From: Aliishimia sp045106335 | Lineage (GTDB): Bacteria; Pseudomonadota; Alphaproteobacteria; Rhodobacterales; Rhodobacteraceae | NCBI GenBank assembly: GCA_045106335.1 | Contig: JBGCEM010000043.1 | Location: 1 to 64,000 of the forward strand | DNA length: 64,000 bases | Direction: 5' to 3' | Shown: positions 52,821 through 62,325 of the stretch, piece after piece | Layout of the letters: every line of letters starts with the position of its first letter | Position numbering within the stretch: position 1 is the first letter of the stretch | Position numbers and translations under genes: made by a program | Notes under the pieces: generated by a model | The model's database searches: none | Told to the model about the DNA's origin: nothing | What the model saw: only the letters and a program-made list of their open reading frames with translations

Positions 52821-55169
52821 ATGGCGGTGACAAAAAAAACGGCGGCGCGGGCAGCGCACGCTTCCTACTCTAATAAGTGGACAGGCAAAGCGCTTGCGAT
52901 GTGCATGTCGACGGCATTGGTCTTCTCGGCGTCGCCGGTTTGGCCGCAAACCTTCCAGTTCAACCAAGTTGTCATCGAAGGTAACCAACGTATTGGTGAT
53001 GCTGCGATTTTACGCACAGCTGGAATCGCGCGCGGTCAACAAGTGTCTGCGGGACAGGTCAACGCAGCGCTTCAACGGCTTCAAGGTAGCGGATTGTTTG
53101 AGGCCGTGGAAATTGTGCCCCAAGGCGGTACTTTGCGGATCAATGTGGTCGAATTCCCAACCGTCAGTCGCATCAATTTCGAGGGGAATCGCCGAATTAA
53201 GGACGAGGAGCTTTCAGCTTTAGTCCAATCTCAGGAACGACGCGTTTATAATCCCGCTCAAGCGGAACGCGACGCAGCTGCGATCGCCGAGGCCTATTCA
53301 AACGATGGCCGCTTGGCTGCGCGGGTCACACCGCGCGTTATTCGCCGCAATGATAGCCGAGTAGATCTGGTATTTGAAATCTTCGAAGGGGATGTGGTCG
53401 AAATCGAACGCCTCAGCTTCGTGGGCAATCGCATCTTTACGGACCGTCGTCTGCGCCGCGTTTTGGATACCAAACAAGCGGGACTATTTCGCGCGTTCGT
53501 GCGGCGTGACACCTTGGTTGAAGATCGGATTGAATTCGACAAACAAGTTCTGCGCGATTTTTACTTAAGCCGTGGGTATATTGATTTCCGCACCAATTCG
53601 ATGAATGCGGAACTGACCCGCCAGCGCGATGGCTATTTCTTGGTGTTCAACGTGCAAGAAGGTCAACAGTTCAAGTTTGGCGAAATTACTGTCAGATCTG
53701 AAATGGCTGAGGCAGACGAAGACGCGTTTCTCGAGGTCATTAAATCTCGGACTGGCGCGGTGTATTCGCCAGTTTTGGTTGAGAACGATATTTCGCGCAT
53801 GGAACGTACCGCAATCAAAGCCGGCTTGGATTTTTTGCGGGTGGAACCACGCGTGACGCGCAATGACCGCACGCTGACTTTGGATGTGGAATATGTGCTC
53901 ACTCGGGGCCCACGTGTGTTCGTTGAACGTATCGACATTGAGGGCAATACAACGACTTTGGACCGTGTTGTGCGTCGCCAGTTCAGAATTGTCGAAGGCG
54001 ATCCTTTCAATCCGCGCGAAATTCGCGAGAGTGCTGAACGCATTCGCGCATTGTCTTATTTCTCAAACGCGGAAGTAGATGCGCGCGAAGGGTCAGCCCC
54101 GGATCAAGTGATCGTTGATGTCGACCTCGAAGAGGCTCCGACCGGATCGTTCACAATTGGTGGGACATTTTCGAACAATAGCGGGTTTGGCCTGGCCTTG
54201 CAGTTTCAAGAAAATAACTTTCTGGGCCGCGGGCAGCGTCTGGGAATTAACGTCTCGACGGCGGAAGAAGCGCAAAACACAGGTATCACTTTTGTTGAAC
54301 CGGCGCTTTTCGGGCGGGATCTGGAATTCGGGCTGCGCCTGAACCAAGCAGACAACACCTCTTCATTCACGACATATGATTTTGAGCGGTTGGTGTTTTC
54401 GCCGTCTTTGACGTTTCCGGTCAGCGAAAATGGCCGCTTTGGCCTGCGTTATACGGCAGAACAGATCGATATTCAGGCGCGCGACACAAACAACAGTGGC
54501 GTCGTCATCAATCGTGATATTGCGGCGGGTGACCGCTTGAACAGCTCAATTGGCTATCGCTATACGTATGACACGCGGCGTACCGGATTGAACCCAAATG
54601 CGGGTGTTTTGTTCGAATTTAGCCAAGATTTTGGCGGGATCGGCGGCGACAACAAATACATTAAATCGCAGGCCAAGCTGGTTGGTGTGACGCGTGTTGC
54701 CAACGAGGAAGTCACTTTGCGCGCCTCTTTAGAGGCCGGAGCGTTGAATTGGTCCAGCGGGCAAAACCGTGTGACGGATCGTTTTTTGCTTAACAACAGC
54801 ACATTCCGTGGATTTGAGCCCGGTGGAATTGGTCCGCGCGATCAAAGCGGTGCCGAAAGCGATGGGCTGGGCGGTAACTTCTTTGTCGCCGCGCGCTTTG
54901 ATGCAGAGTTTCCGATCGGATTGCCCGAGGAATACGGGATAAGGGGCGGCGCATTTTATGACATTGGCAACCTTTGGGATCTCAGTGATGTGGATCTGAC
55001 GGGCGGCGATATCGTGGGCGAGGGGGGATCCCTGCGCCATGTGATTGGGGTGTCGATCCTTTGGGACACACCCATTGGCCCGCTGCGGTTCAACTTCTCG
55101 GAAGCGTTGAAGAAAGAGGCGTTTGACCGAGAACAAACCTTTGATCTGACAATTTCCACACAGTTCTAG
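52821..55169 (+). CDS. bamA: Outer membrane protein assembly factor BamA
   Basis: A 782-residue Omp85 protein that inserts beta-barrels into the outer membrane. After a signal peptide (about residue 42, SPVWPQ) come five POTRA domains (for example VVIEGNQRIGDAAILR, INFEGNRRIKDEELSA, LSFVGNRIFTDRRLRR), then the barrel with the FEPGGIGPRDQSG loop and the terminal aromatic signature DLTISTQF. It sits just before ompH, which fits outer-membrane protein transport. Confidence 0.95.
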   Translation: MAVTKKTAARAAHASYSNKWTGKALAMCMSTALVFSASPVWPQTFQFNQVVIEGNQRIGDAAILRTAGIARGQQVSAGQVNAALQRLQGSGLFEAVEIVPQGGTLRINVVEFPTVSRINFEGNRRIKDEELSALVQSQERRVYNPAQAERDAAAIAEAYSNDGRLAARVTPRVIRRNDSRVDLVFEIFEGDVVEIERLSFVGNRIFTDRRLRRVLDTKQAGLFRAFVRRDTLVEDRIEFDKQVLRDFYLSRGYIDFRTNSMNAELTRQRDGYFLVFNVQEGQQFKFGEITVRSEMAEADEDAFLEVIKSRTGAVYSPVLVENDISRMERTAIKAGLDFLRVEPRVTRNDRTLTLDVEYVLTRGPRVFVERIDIEGNTTTLDRVVRRQFRIVEGDPFNPREIRESAERIRALSYFSNAEVDAREGSAPDQVIVDVDLEEAPTGSFTIGGTFSNNSGFGLALQFQENNFLGRGQRLGINVSTAEEAQNTGITFVEPALFGRDLEFGLRLNQADNTSSFTTYDFERLVFSPSLTFPVSENGRFGLRYTAEQIDIQARDTNNSGVVINRDIAAGDRLNSSIGYRYTYDTRRTGLNPNAGVLFEFSQDFGGIGGDNKYIKSQAKLVGVTRVANEEVTLRASLEAGALNWSSGQNRVTDRFLLNNSTFRGFEPGGIGPRDQSGAESDGLGGNFFVAARFDAEFPIGLPEEYGIRGGAFYDIGNLWDLSDVDLTGGDIVGEGGSLRHVIGVSILWDTPIGPLRFNFSEALKKEAFDREQTFDLTISTQF

Positions 55170-55179
55170 GGGGCAAGGT

Positions 55180-55749
55180 GTGCGCACCTTTGCCTCTGTT
55201 TGGCTCATCTGTCTGACACTCTGCGCGGCGGTTCCGTCTGTTGCGCAGACGCAAGGCGGTGCGTCGATCCAAAGCCCGGTCTTGGTGGTCGAGTCAGATC
55301 GACTGTATTTGGACAGTGCATTCGGGCGTCGAATTTCGGCTGAAATAAAGGCTGAGAATGATGCGCTTGAAAGTGAAAACCGTCAGATTGAAGCTGAACT
55401 TGAGGCCGAGGAACAAGATCTAACAGAACGTCGTAAATCGCTGGATCCGGAGACGTTTCGCGATTTGGCTGACGCGTTTGATACAAAAGTGCGCACGGTC
55501 CGTCGGACACAAGACGCCAAAGCCCGCGCAATAGCGCGCAAGCTGGATCAGTCTCGGGGATTGTTTTTGCAATCCGCCGCCCCCGTTTTGGATGTCATGA
55601 TGCGCGAAGCTGGTGCAGCGGTAATCTTTGAGCGGCGCTCGGTGTTCTTGGTACGCAACGCTGTGGACATAACCCGGGATGCGGTCGCGCGTATTGATCT
55701 GGAAATTGGTGATGGCCGTGATCTGGCGACTGGACGGCGCAACCCATAG
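55180..55749 (+). CDS. OmpH/Skp-family periplasmic chaperone
   Basis: A 189-residue exported protein with a signal peptide (LICLTLCAAVPSVAQ) and a long charged coiled coil (DALESENRQIEAELEAEEQD) typical of Skp/OmpH, ending with VDITRDAVARIDLEIGDG. It holds unfolded outer-membrane proteins for BamA. GTG 55180 follows GGGGCAAGG. It is next to bamA and ahead of fabZ. Confidence 0.85.
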   Translation: MRTFASVWLICLTLCAAVPSVAQTQGGASIQSPVLVVESDRLYLDSAFGRRISAEIKAENDALESENRQIEAELEAEEQDLTERRKSLDPETFRDLADAFDTKVRTVRRTQDAKARAIARKLDQSRGLFLQSAAPVLDVMMREAGAAVIFERRSVFLVRNAVDITRDAVARIDLEIGDGRDLATGRRNP

Positions 55750-55820
55750 CAAGACTTGCTCCGGCCAACACCACTTGCTAGCACTGAGATAGCTAGGGTT
55801 TTACAACAAGTAGAGTTTTC

Positions 55821-56285
55821 ATGACTGACACGCCAAACAGCGCCGACATTCAATTGATCCAACGTATTTTACCGCACCGCTACCCTTTTTTGTTGGTCGA
55901 TAAAGTGGTTGATATGGATGGCACGGCCTCGGCCAAAGGCATAAAGAATGTCACAATGAACGAGCCCCATTTCCAAGGACATTTTCCGGGTTTGCCGATT
56001 ATGCCAGGGGTTACGATAGTTGAAGCGATGGCACAGACGGCAGCTGTGATGGTTGGGGTTGCGCTGGATATGGCTGACAAGGACATGAAAGTTTATTTCA
56101 TGGCCATCGACAAATGCAAATTTCGCCGCAAAGTCGGGCCAGGGGATGTATTGGAAATGCATTTGACGACTTTGCGTGGTAAACCCGGTGCAAAGGTGTG
56201 GAAGTTTGGCGGCAAGGCGACCGTCGACGGAGACATGGCCGCTGAGGCAGAATTTACCGCAATGATGGACGTTCCGCAGGAGTAG
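55821..56285 (+). CDS. fabZ: 3-hydroxyacyl-ACP dehydratase FabZ
   Basis: A 154-residue hot-dog dehydratase of fatty acid synthesis. It shows LPHRYPFLLVDKVVDMD with the active His, FQGHFPGLPIMPGVTIVEAM, and CKFRRKVGPGDVLEMH. It starts 71 bases after ompH. In many proteobacteria lpxD lies between these genes; it is absent here. Confidence 0.95.
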   Translation: MTDTPNSADIQLIQRILPHRYPFLLVDKVVDMDGTASAKGIKNVTMNEPHFQGHFPGLPIMPGVTIVEAMAQTAAVMVGVALDMADKDMKVYFMAIDKCKFRRKVGPGDVLEMHLTTLRGKPGAKVWKFGGKATVDGDMAAEAEFTAMMDVPQE

Positions 56286-56291
56286 CCGAAT

Positions 56292-57071
56292 ATGGCCGTG
56301 CACCCTTTAGCCTGTGTTGACGACGGCGCGCAGATCGATCCGACTGCAAAGATCGGGCCGTTTTGTGTGGTCGGGCCAGAGGTTGTGATTGGTCCAAACG
56401 TTGATCTGAAATCCCATGTTGTGGTGCAGGGGCGTACGCGAATCGGCGCGGATACTGTGGTGTTTCCTTTCGCGGTCATCGGAGAAATTCCGCAGGACTT
56501 GAAATTCAATGGCGAAGAAAGTCAGCTCATTATCGGCGCGCGCAATCGGATCCGGGAACATGTCACGATGAATACCGGGACTGTCGGCGGGGGCGGTGTA
56601 ACCAAAATTGGCGATGATGGGTTGTTTATGGCAGGCTGTCACATCGCGCATGATGCACAAATCGGTGATCGCGTCATTGTCGTGAATTCGGCGGCCATTG
56701 CTGGGCATTGTGTGCTGGAAGATGATGTTATCATTGGCGGCCTGGCCGGTGTGCATCAGTTTGTGCGCGTTGGCCAAGGCGCGATTATTGGGGCCGTCAC
56801 GATGGTGACCAATGACGTTATTCCTTATGGTTTGGTGCAAGCGCCGCGTGGTGAATTGGACGGTTTGAACCTGGTTGGGCTAAAACGGCGCGGTGTGGCG
56901 CGCTCTGATATCACCGCATTGCGCGCCGCGTTTCAGATGATGGCGCAAGGTGAGGGCACGTTTCACGCGCGCGTGGCCCGTCTGGGGCAGGAGTCCGACA
57001 GCGCTTATGTGGCTCAGATCGTTAAATTTGTCACGGCACATAGTGACCGTTCGTTCTTGACGCCAGGATGA
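56292..57071 (+). CDS. lpxA: UDP-N-acetylglucosamine acyltransferase LpxA
   Basis: A 259-residue left-handed beta-helix enzyme, first step of lipid A synthesis. Hexapeptide repeats (IDPTAKIGPFCVVGPEVVIG) run through the N-terminal two thirds; the catalytic His is in FMAGCHIAHDAQIGD, and GGLAGVHQFVRVGQGAII and GLNLVGLKRRG follow. It overlaps the lpxI start by four bases. Confidence 0.96.
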   Translation: MAVHPLACVDDGAQIDPTAKIGPFCVVGPEVVIGPNVDLKSHVVVQGRTRIGADTVVFPFAVIGEIPQDLKFNGEESQLIIGARNRIREHVTMNTGTVGGGGVTKIGDDGLFMAGCHIAHDAQIGDRVIVVNSAAIAGHCVLEDDVIIGGLAGVHQFVRVGQGAIIGAVTMVTNDVIPYGLVQAPRGELDGLNLVGLKRRGVARSDITALRAAFQMMAQGEGTFHARVARLGQESDSAYVAQIVKFVTAHSDRSFLTPG

Positions 57072-57955
57072 CGTTAGCGCTGATTTGCGGCACTGGCGCA
57101 TTGCCGCGCGCCGTTGCAGCTGCACAAGATGCGATGCCGATGATCTGCGTGCTTGACGGGTTCCCGCCTCTTGAACTTCGTGCGGATCTGACATTCCGTC
57201 TGGAAACGCTGGGGAGTTTGCTCAGAACGCTCAAAGTGCGCGGCGTCACTGAGCTTTGTTTATGTGGTGGGATCACGCGTCCGGTGATTGATCCAAACAA
57301 AATTGACGCCGCCACGCAGCCCTTTGTTCCCGCGCTGCGCGGCGCTTTGAGCGCTGGCGATGACGGTGCGTTGCGTGTGGTTATGGAAATCTTTGAGTCT
57401 GCGGGCTTCACGATGCGCAGTGCCACGGACTTAGCCCCCGATATTTTGCCCGCACCGGGTGTTCTGAGCCTTGCCCAACCCGGCGCCGGTGCACGAAGTG
57501 ATGTGCAAAACGCGTTGATGGTTTTGGCTGAAATGGGTGCGCAAGACTTGGGGCAAGCCTGCGTTGTGCGCCATGCCGAAACTGTGGCCCGTGAAGATAT
57601 ACGGGGAACAGACGCGATGTTGGCCGATGTTGGTCTAGGACATCTGCAAACGCCCGACGCTGGATTGATAGGAGGTTCGCTCGACGCTCTTGGGCAAGTT
57701 CTGGGTGATGCGGCAGATTGGTTGTCCAACGCTTCGGCCACCGCGTATAACGGTATCCTATTTAAAGCGCCCAAACCCGGACAAGATCGTCGCGCCGACG
57801 TGCCGACGATTGGGCCGGAAACTGCGCTTGGGGCTGTTCGGGCGGGGCTTTCTGGCATTGTCATCGAGGCTGGTGGCGTGATCGTCTTGGATCTTCAGCG
57901 GACTCTGGCGATATTGGATGAGGCGGGCATGTTTTTGTGGGTGCGCGCGCGGTGA
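57068..57955 (+). CDS. lpxI: UDP-2,3-diacylglucosamine diphosphatase LpxI
   Basis: A 295-residue LpxI protein, the alphaproteobacterial replacement for LpxH, which hydrolyses UDP-2,3-diacylglucosamine to lipid X. It opens LALICGTGALPRAVAAAQ, has LCLCGGITRPVIDPNKIDA in the N-terminal half and DMRVDVPTIGP-like ADVPTIGPETALGAVRAGLS with GGVIVLD near the end. ATG 57068 overlaps the lpxA stop (ATGA). lpxB overlaps its 3' end. Confidence 0.93.
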   Translation: MTLALICGTGALPRAVAAAQDAMPMICVLDGFPPLELRADLTFRLETLGSLLRTLKVRGVTELCLCGGITRPVIDPNKIDAATQPFVPALRGALSAGDDGALRVVMEIFESAGFTMRSATDLAPDILPAPGVLSLAQPGAGARSDVQNALMVLAEMGAQDLGQACVVRHAETVAREDIRGTDAMLADVGLGHLQTPDAGLIGGSLDALGQVLGDAADWLSNASATAYNGILFKAPKPGQDRRADVPTIGPETALGAVRAGLSGIVIEAGGVIVLDLQRTLAILDEAGMFLWVRAR

Positions 57956-59109
57956 AGGTCTTTGTTATCGCGGGTGAGCCGTCCGGCGATGCTTTGGGTC
58001 AGGCCCTGATGAAGGGGCTAAAACATCTCGTTCCAGATATCGCCTTTGAGGGTGTCGGTGGGCCTTTGATGCAAAGCCAGGGTCTGTCGTCGCTTTTTGA
58101 CATGTCCGAACTCAGTTTGATGGGTTTGGTCGAAATACTACCAAAATACAGGCACTTAAAGCGGCGTATTCGCGAAACAGCGCAGTCTGTCTTAGACGCG
58201 GAACCCGATGTGCTTATCACCATCGACAGCCCTGATTTTTGCTTGCGCGTGGCCAAACAGGTTAAGGCACGTTCCACCATTCGGTGTGTCCACTATGTTG
58301 CCCCGACGGTCTGGGCTTGGCGGCCAGGGCGCGCAGACAAAATGGCGAAAGTTATTGACCACGTGCTTGCACTATTTCCGTTTGAGCCTGCCTACATGCA
58401 CGCGGCCGGGATGCAGTGTGATTTTGTCGGCCATCCGATTGCGGTATCCCCGCAAGCAAGTGCAGAAGCCGCAGCCGCGTTTCGGCGACAGCATGGATTG
58501 GATGATGGGCCGCTTATTCTGGCTTTGCCGGGGTCTCGTCGGGGCGAAGTCACACGGCTGTCTGACATATTTGCAAAGTCATTGGGACAAGTTTGCAAAG
58601 TTCATCCAAGCGCACGGGTGGTTGTTCCTGCTGCGGCGAGTGTGGCTGAGCTGGTATTGGAGAAAGCCAAGACATGGCCGGGTGCGCCGCTGGTGTTGGA
58701 TGGGCGTCTCAATTCAGCGACGGATGACAAACGTGCTGCATTTCGGGCTGCAGATGTGGCTTTGGCTGCGTCTGGCACCGTGTCTTTGGAATTGGCCGCA
58801 GCGCAGACACCGATGGTGATTGCCTATGACATGGCGTGGCTCTCACGGATCATTATTTCGCGGATGTTGCGGGTTGATACGGTCACCTTGGTCAACTTGG
58901 TGTCTGAAACCCGAGTCGTCCCTGAATTTATTGGGAAAAATTGCCAACCTGATCTGATTGGCGATGGTGTGACCGGTGTCTTAAGCGATCCCAAGTCGCA
59001 ACGTGACGCTATGCGCAAGACAATGACGCTGTTGGGGGCCGGTGGCGAAGCCCCGGGTCTAAGGGCTGCTCGGGCTGTTTTGAAAGGTGTGCCGGGCGCG
59101 TCATCATAG
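57952..59109 (+). CDS. lpxB: Lipid-A-disaccharide synthase LpxB
   Basis: A 385-residue GT19 enzyme that joins UDP-diacylglucosamine and lipid X. It shows FVIAGEPSGDALGQALMKGL, VLITIDSPDFCLRVAKQVK, HYVAPTVWAWRPGRADKMA, and ALPGSRRGEVTRL. GTG 57952 overlaps the lpxI stop (GTGA); the frame opens to 57937. Last gene of the lipid A run. It converges on the P450 gene 41 bases away; no strong terminator is seen between. Confidence 0.95.
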   Translation: MKVFVIAGEPSGDALGQALMKGLKHLVPDIAFEGVGGPLMQSQGLSSLFDMSELSLMGLVEILPKYRHLKRRIRETAQSVLDAEPDVLITIDSPDFCLRVAKQVKARSTIRCVHYVAPTVWAWRPGRADKMAKVIDHVLALFPFEPAYMHAAGMQCDFVGHPIAVSPQASAEAAAAFRRQHGLDDGPLILALPGSRRGEVTRLSDIFAKSLGQVCKVHPSARVVVPAAASVAELVLEKAKTWPGAPLVLDGRLNSATDDKRAAFRAADVALAASGTVSLELAAAQTPMVIAYDMAWLSRIIISRMLRVDTVTLVNLVSETRVVPEFIGKNCQPDLIGDGVTGVLSDPKSQRDAMRKTMTLLGAGGEAPGLRAARAVLKGVPGASS

Positions 59110-59150
59110 GTGTGTGCCGTGCGCTGTCTTCCTGCCGTCGATTTTGGTCT

Positions 59151-60323
59151 TCAGGTCCGCATCATAAGCTTATCATGTTTATGAAAGTGGTAGCTGTTGG
59201 CAAATTTGGGAGGGGCATCAAACTGTAGATCTGCAAATTTTGCAAAGAGCGCAGGAAGAGCAATTTGCAGCTCGGCGCGTGCCAACGGAGCGCCCACACA
59301 AAAATGCAACCCACCCCCAAAACTCGTTTGGGGATTTCGCGCGCGCGACGGAAGAAATTGATCTGCATTCGGAAACACATCAGGGTCGCGGTTTGCTGAC
59401 CCCAAAACCAAAGCGATCTCCTGGCCGCGCTTCAAGATGTTGCCGCCAGGTAAGTTTATATCCTCATATGAAAAACGCGTAAAAACATGCAGTGGGGCTT
59501 CAAAACGTAACAGTTCTTCACATAACAGATCTGCTCCAAGTGGGCTTGGCCTATGGCCATGCTCGATCAACACACGCACAGCATTTCCGATGGAGTGAAC
59601 TGTCGCCTCATGACCCGCATTCAGAAGGAGAATACAGGTCGCGATCATCTCGTCTGTGCTTAATCTATCACCGTCCTCTTCGGCGGCAATAAGATGAGTG
59701 ATCAGATCATCAGCGGGGGTTGTGCGACGCTCTTGAATGTAGCCGCGCATGAAGTCTGTAAACGCGCCAGCGGCTTGGCCTGCGGCGTGCTCGACCTGGG
59801 ATGTGACACCGGTTTGGTACATTGCTACCATATCGCGGGACCACGCCAAAAGCTCAGGCGCCATGCTTTCAGGGACCCCCAAAAGCCGCGCAATGATGCG
59901 CACGGGAAGTGGCTGGCAGTAGTTTGGGATTAAATCGAAAGCCGTATCTAAGGGCAGTGCGTTCAGCAATTCTTCTGTAATTTCAATGATATCAGGTTTT
60001 AAACTGGCAACACGGCGCGAGGTAAAAGCGCGCAGTACCAATCCGCGCAATCGCGTGTGACGCGGGGGTTCTAATTCCAAAAGCGAATTGTCTTCAAGCG
60101 CGCGAAACGGCTCCAAATGGGGGGGGCGCGGACGGGCCTTTAATGGCGTACGCCCCAACCGGCGATCTTTCAAAAGTGCCATCACAGTTGCGTGGTCAAA
60201 GGCAGCCGCCATGCCCATGTCATGCCAAAAAACCACCGGGCCAGCCGCCCGTGCATGTGCGTAAAATGGATAGGGATTTTCAACGAATTCGCCTTCAACA
60301 AGGCTTTGAAAGACAGTCTGCAT
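59151..60323 (-). CDS. Cytochrome P450
   Basis: A 390-residue class I bacterial P450. It has the heme-binding loop FGGGLHFCVGAPLARAELQI (axial Cys), the I-helix oxygen-activation motif LLNAGHEATVHSIGNA, the K-helix E-x-x-R in EELLRFEAP, and the C-helix region LELEPPRHTRLRGLV. No ferredoxin or reductase gene is adjacent. ATG 60323 (MQTVFQSLVEG) is used; the frame opens to 60473 into the divergent promoter. Substrate not identified. Confidence 0.92.
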   Translation of the reverse strand: MQTVFQSLVEGEFVENPYPFYAHARAAGPVVFWHDMGMAAAFDHATVMALLKDRRLGRTPLKARPRPPHLEPFRALEDNSLLELEPPRHTRLRGLVLRAFTSRRVASLKPDIIEITEELLNALPLDTAFDLIPNYCQPLPVRIIARLLGVPESMAPELLAWSRDMVAMYQTGVTSQVEHAAGQAAGAFTDFMRGYIQERRTTPADDLITHLIAAEEDGDRLSTDEMIATCILLLNAGHEATVHSIGNAVRVLIEHGHRPSPLGADLLCEELLRFEAPLHVFTRFSYEDINLPGGNILKRGQEIALVLGSANRDPDVFPNADQFLPSRARNPQTSFGGGLHFCVGAPLARAELQIALPALFAKFADLQFDAPPKFANSYHFHKHDKLMMRT

Positions 60324-60497
60324 GCGTCCTTCTGGATCAAACAATGCGAATTTGGCAAGGATTTCTCTGTTAAAGTCGTGAAATTCAGGAGATTCATGCT
60401 TGAAGCACAGACCAAGACGCTGTTTTCTGTGCTCAAGACTGCGTATGCGGTCCTGGTGCACATGCCGCACCAAGAAAGCAAAAAGGGAGAAATTAGC

Positions 60498-61505
60498 ATG
60501 AACCTATTGAAGAAAGCCGCCGTCGCGGCAATGGCGTTAAGTGTCAGCGCAAGTGCCGTTGCTGCTGCCTGTGATGATGGCGAAATTGTGATCAAATTCA
60601 GCCACGTCACCAATACAGACAAGCATCCAAAAGGCATTGCCGCAAGCCTGTTAGAGCAGCGTGTAAATGACGAAATGAACGGCAAAGCCTGTGTCGAAGT
60701 CTTCCCGAATTCGACTCTATACAATGACAACCAAGTGCTTGAAGCCATGTTACAGGGCGATGTCCAGCTGGCCGCGCCGTCCTTGTCGAAATTCGAACAG
60801 TTCACCAAACAGTTCCGTATCTTCGATTTGCCGTTCATGTTTGAAAACATCGAAGCTGTTGATGCGTTCCAGAATTCGGAAACGGGTCAAGCGATGAAGG
60901 AATCTATGACCAAACGCGGACTGCTGGGCTTAGGCTTTTGGCACAACGGAATGAAACAAATGTCGGCCAACGTTCCACTGAATGCGCCGACAGATGCCAA
61001 TGGTCTGAAATTCCGGGTTCAGAACTCGGACGTTTTGAAAGCACAGATGGCTGCTTTGGGTGGATCGCCCCAGCCGATGGCGTTTTCTGAAGTCTACGGC
61101 GCGCTGCAAACTGGTGTTGTAGATGGCCAAGAGAACACCTGGTCCAACATCTACGGCAAAAAGTTCTTTGAGGTCCAAGACGGCATCACAGAAACCAATC
61201 ACGGCATCATCGACTATCTTTTGGTGACGAATGTGGATTGGTGGGACGGTCTGGATGCCGATGTGCGCGACCAGCTTACAACCATCATCGATGAAGTCAC
61301 TGTAACGCGCAATTCTGAAGCGTTCAAAGTGAACCAAGAAAACCGTCAAGCGGTGATCGATGCGGGTGGTGTTGTGCGCGAACTGACGGCCGAGCAACGC
61401 GCCGAATGGGTTGCTGCGATGAAGCCTGTTTGGGCGCAGTTCAAAGATGATGTGGGTCAGGCCAATATCGATGCCGCCCAAGCCATCAACGCGGCGATGA
61501 ACTAA
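60498..61505 (+). CDS. dctP: TRAP transporter substrate-binding protein (DctP)
   Basis: A 335-residue periplasmic binding protein with a signal peptide ending near residue 24 (ASAVAAACDDG). It has the DctP core (IKFSHVTNTDKHPKGIAASL), the carboxylate-binding region FRVQNSDVLKAQMAALGGSP with the conserved Arg, and YGALQTGVVDGQENTWSNIY. It likely binds a C4-dicarboxylate or similar organic acid. ATG 60498 is supported by AAAGGGAG; a frame opening at 60192 runs antisense to the P450 gene. Confidence 0.93.
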   Translation: MNLLKKAAVAAMALSVSASAVAAACDDGEIVIKFSHVTNTDKHPKGIAASLLEQRVNDEMNGKACVEVFPNSTLYNDNQVLEAMLQGDVQLAAPSLSKFEQFTKQFRIFDLPFMFENIEAVDAFQNSETGQAMKESMTKRGLLGLGFWHNGMKQMSANVPLNAPTDANGLKFRVQNSDVLKAQMAALGGSPQPMAFSEVYGALQTGVVDGQENTWSNIYGKKFFEVQDGITETNHGIIDYLLVTNVDWWDGLDADVRDQLTTIIDEVTVTRNSEAFKVNQENRQAVIDAGGVVRELTAEQRAEWVAAMKPVWAQFKDDVGQANIDAAQAINAAMN

Positions 61506-61512
61506 ACATCTT

Positions 61513-61546
61513 AGCCCCGGCGGATCAAAACGCCGGGGCTCTTTTC
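61513..61546 (+). terminator. Intrinsic terminator or attenuator between dctP and dctQ
   Basis: A perfect 10-bp stem, AGCCCCGGCG (61513-61522) / CGCCGGGGCT (61531-61540), 8-base loop, followed by CTTTTC. It lies 8 bases after the dctP stop and would reduce read-through to dctQM, giving more binding protein than permease. Confidence 0.8.
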
Positions 61547-61625
61547 TGACCGACAGCTGGCTGTGATATTGGGTTTGATCTTAACACCTGGCACGCCAAA
61601 ACCCGTCTAGCGCTGGAGCAGCCCA

Positions 61626-62321
61626 ATGGCATCTAAGTTTGACAAAGAAGAGCTGACAGGCTGGGGCCGGTTTGTGAATGAATTTGAGGAAACTGCGATT
61701 GCGGTCTTGTTGGGGTCGATGGTGGTCATTACCTTCGTCAACGTGGTCTTGCGCTATGGGTTCAACACCGGGCTGATCTGGGGTTTGGAACTTGTTTCTT
61801 TCTTGTTTGCCTGGCTGGTTCTGTTTGGGGCGAGCTATGCGGTAAAGACGACGTCTCATCTGGGCGTCGACGCCGTTGTAAACCTGTTTTCATCGGAAAC
61901 CCGCCGGATCTTGGCGCTGTTTTCGGCGGCCTGTTGCATTGTCTTTGCCTTCCTGTTGCTAAAGGGCGCGTGGGATTATTGGGCCAACTTTGCAAATTTG
62001 CCACAAACCACCGGACGCTGGTTCCCGACAGGCTTTGAAGAGATGCGCCGCACGTCTTATCGCGGATGGTACGAGGTCATCGATATCCCGTTGCCTGAAT
62101 GGCTACGCTGGATCGAGCCGATCATGAATGACGGGGATGAGTACGAAAAGATACCGCGTTTTATGCCGTATTTCATTCTACCGGTGGGCATGGCACTGCT
62201 GTTGTTCCGCTTTATCCAAGCCACTGTCCGGATTTACAAAGGCCAGGCCGACAGCCTGATCGTCAGCCATGAAGCCGAAGATGACGTCGAAAACGTACGT
62301 CACGTCAACGCCAAGGATTGA
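61626..62321 (+). CDS. dctQ: TRAP transporter small permease (DctQ)
   Basis: A 231-residue four-helix protein. It has LVSFLFAWLVLFGASYAVKT, a typical DctQ stretch, and the loop HLGVDAVVNLFSSETRR. A ~60-residue insert between helices 3 and 4 (TGFEEMRRTSYRGWYEVIDI) makes it longer than usual. It pairs with the DctM large subunit, four bases downstream. Confidence 0.9.
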   Translation: MASKFDKEELTGWGRFVNEFEETAIAVLLGSMVVITFVNVVLRYGFNTGLIWGLELVSFLFAWLVLFGASYAVKTTSHLGVDAVVNLFSSETRRILALFSAACCIVFAFLLLKGAWDYWANFANLPQTTGRWFPTGFEEMRRTSYRGWYEVIDIPLPEWLRWIEPIMNDGDEYEKIPRFMPYFILPVGMALLLFRFIQATVRIYKGQADSLIVSHEAEDDVENVRHVNAKD

Positions 62322-62325
62322 GCCA

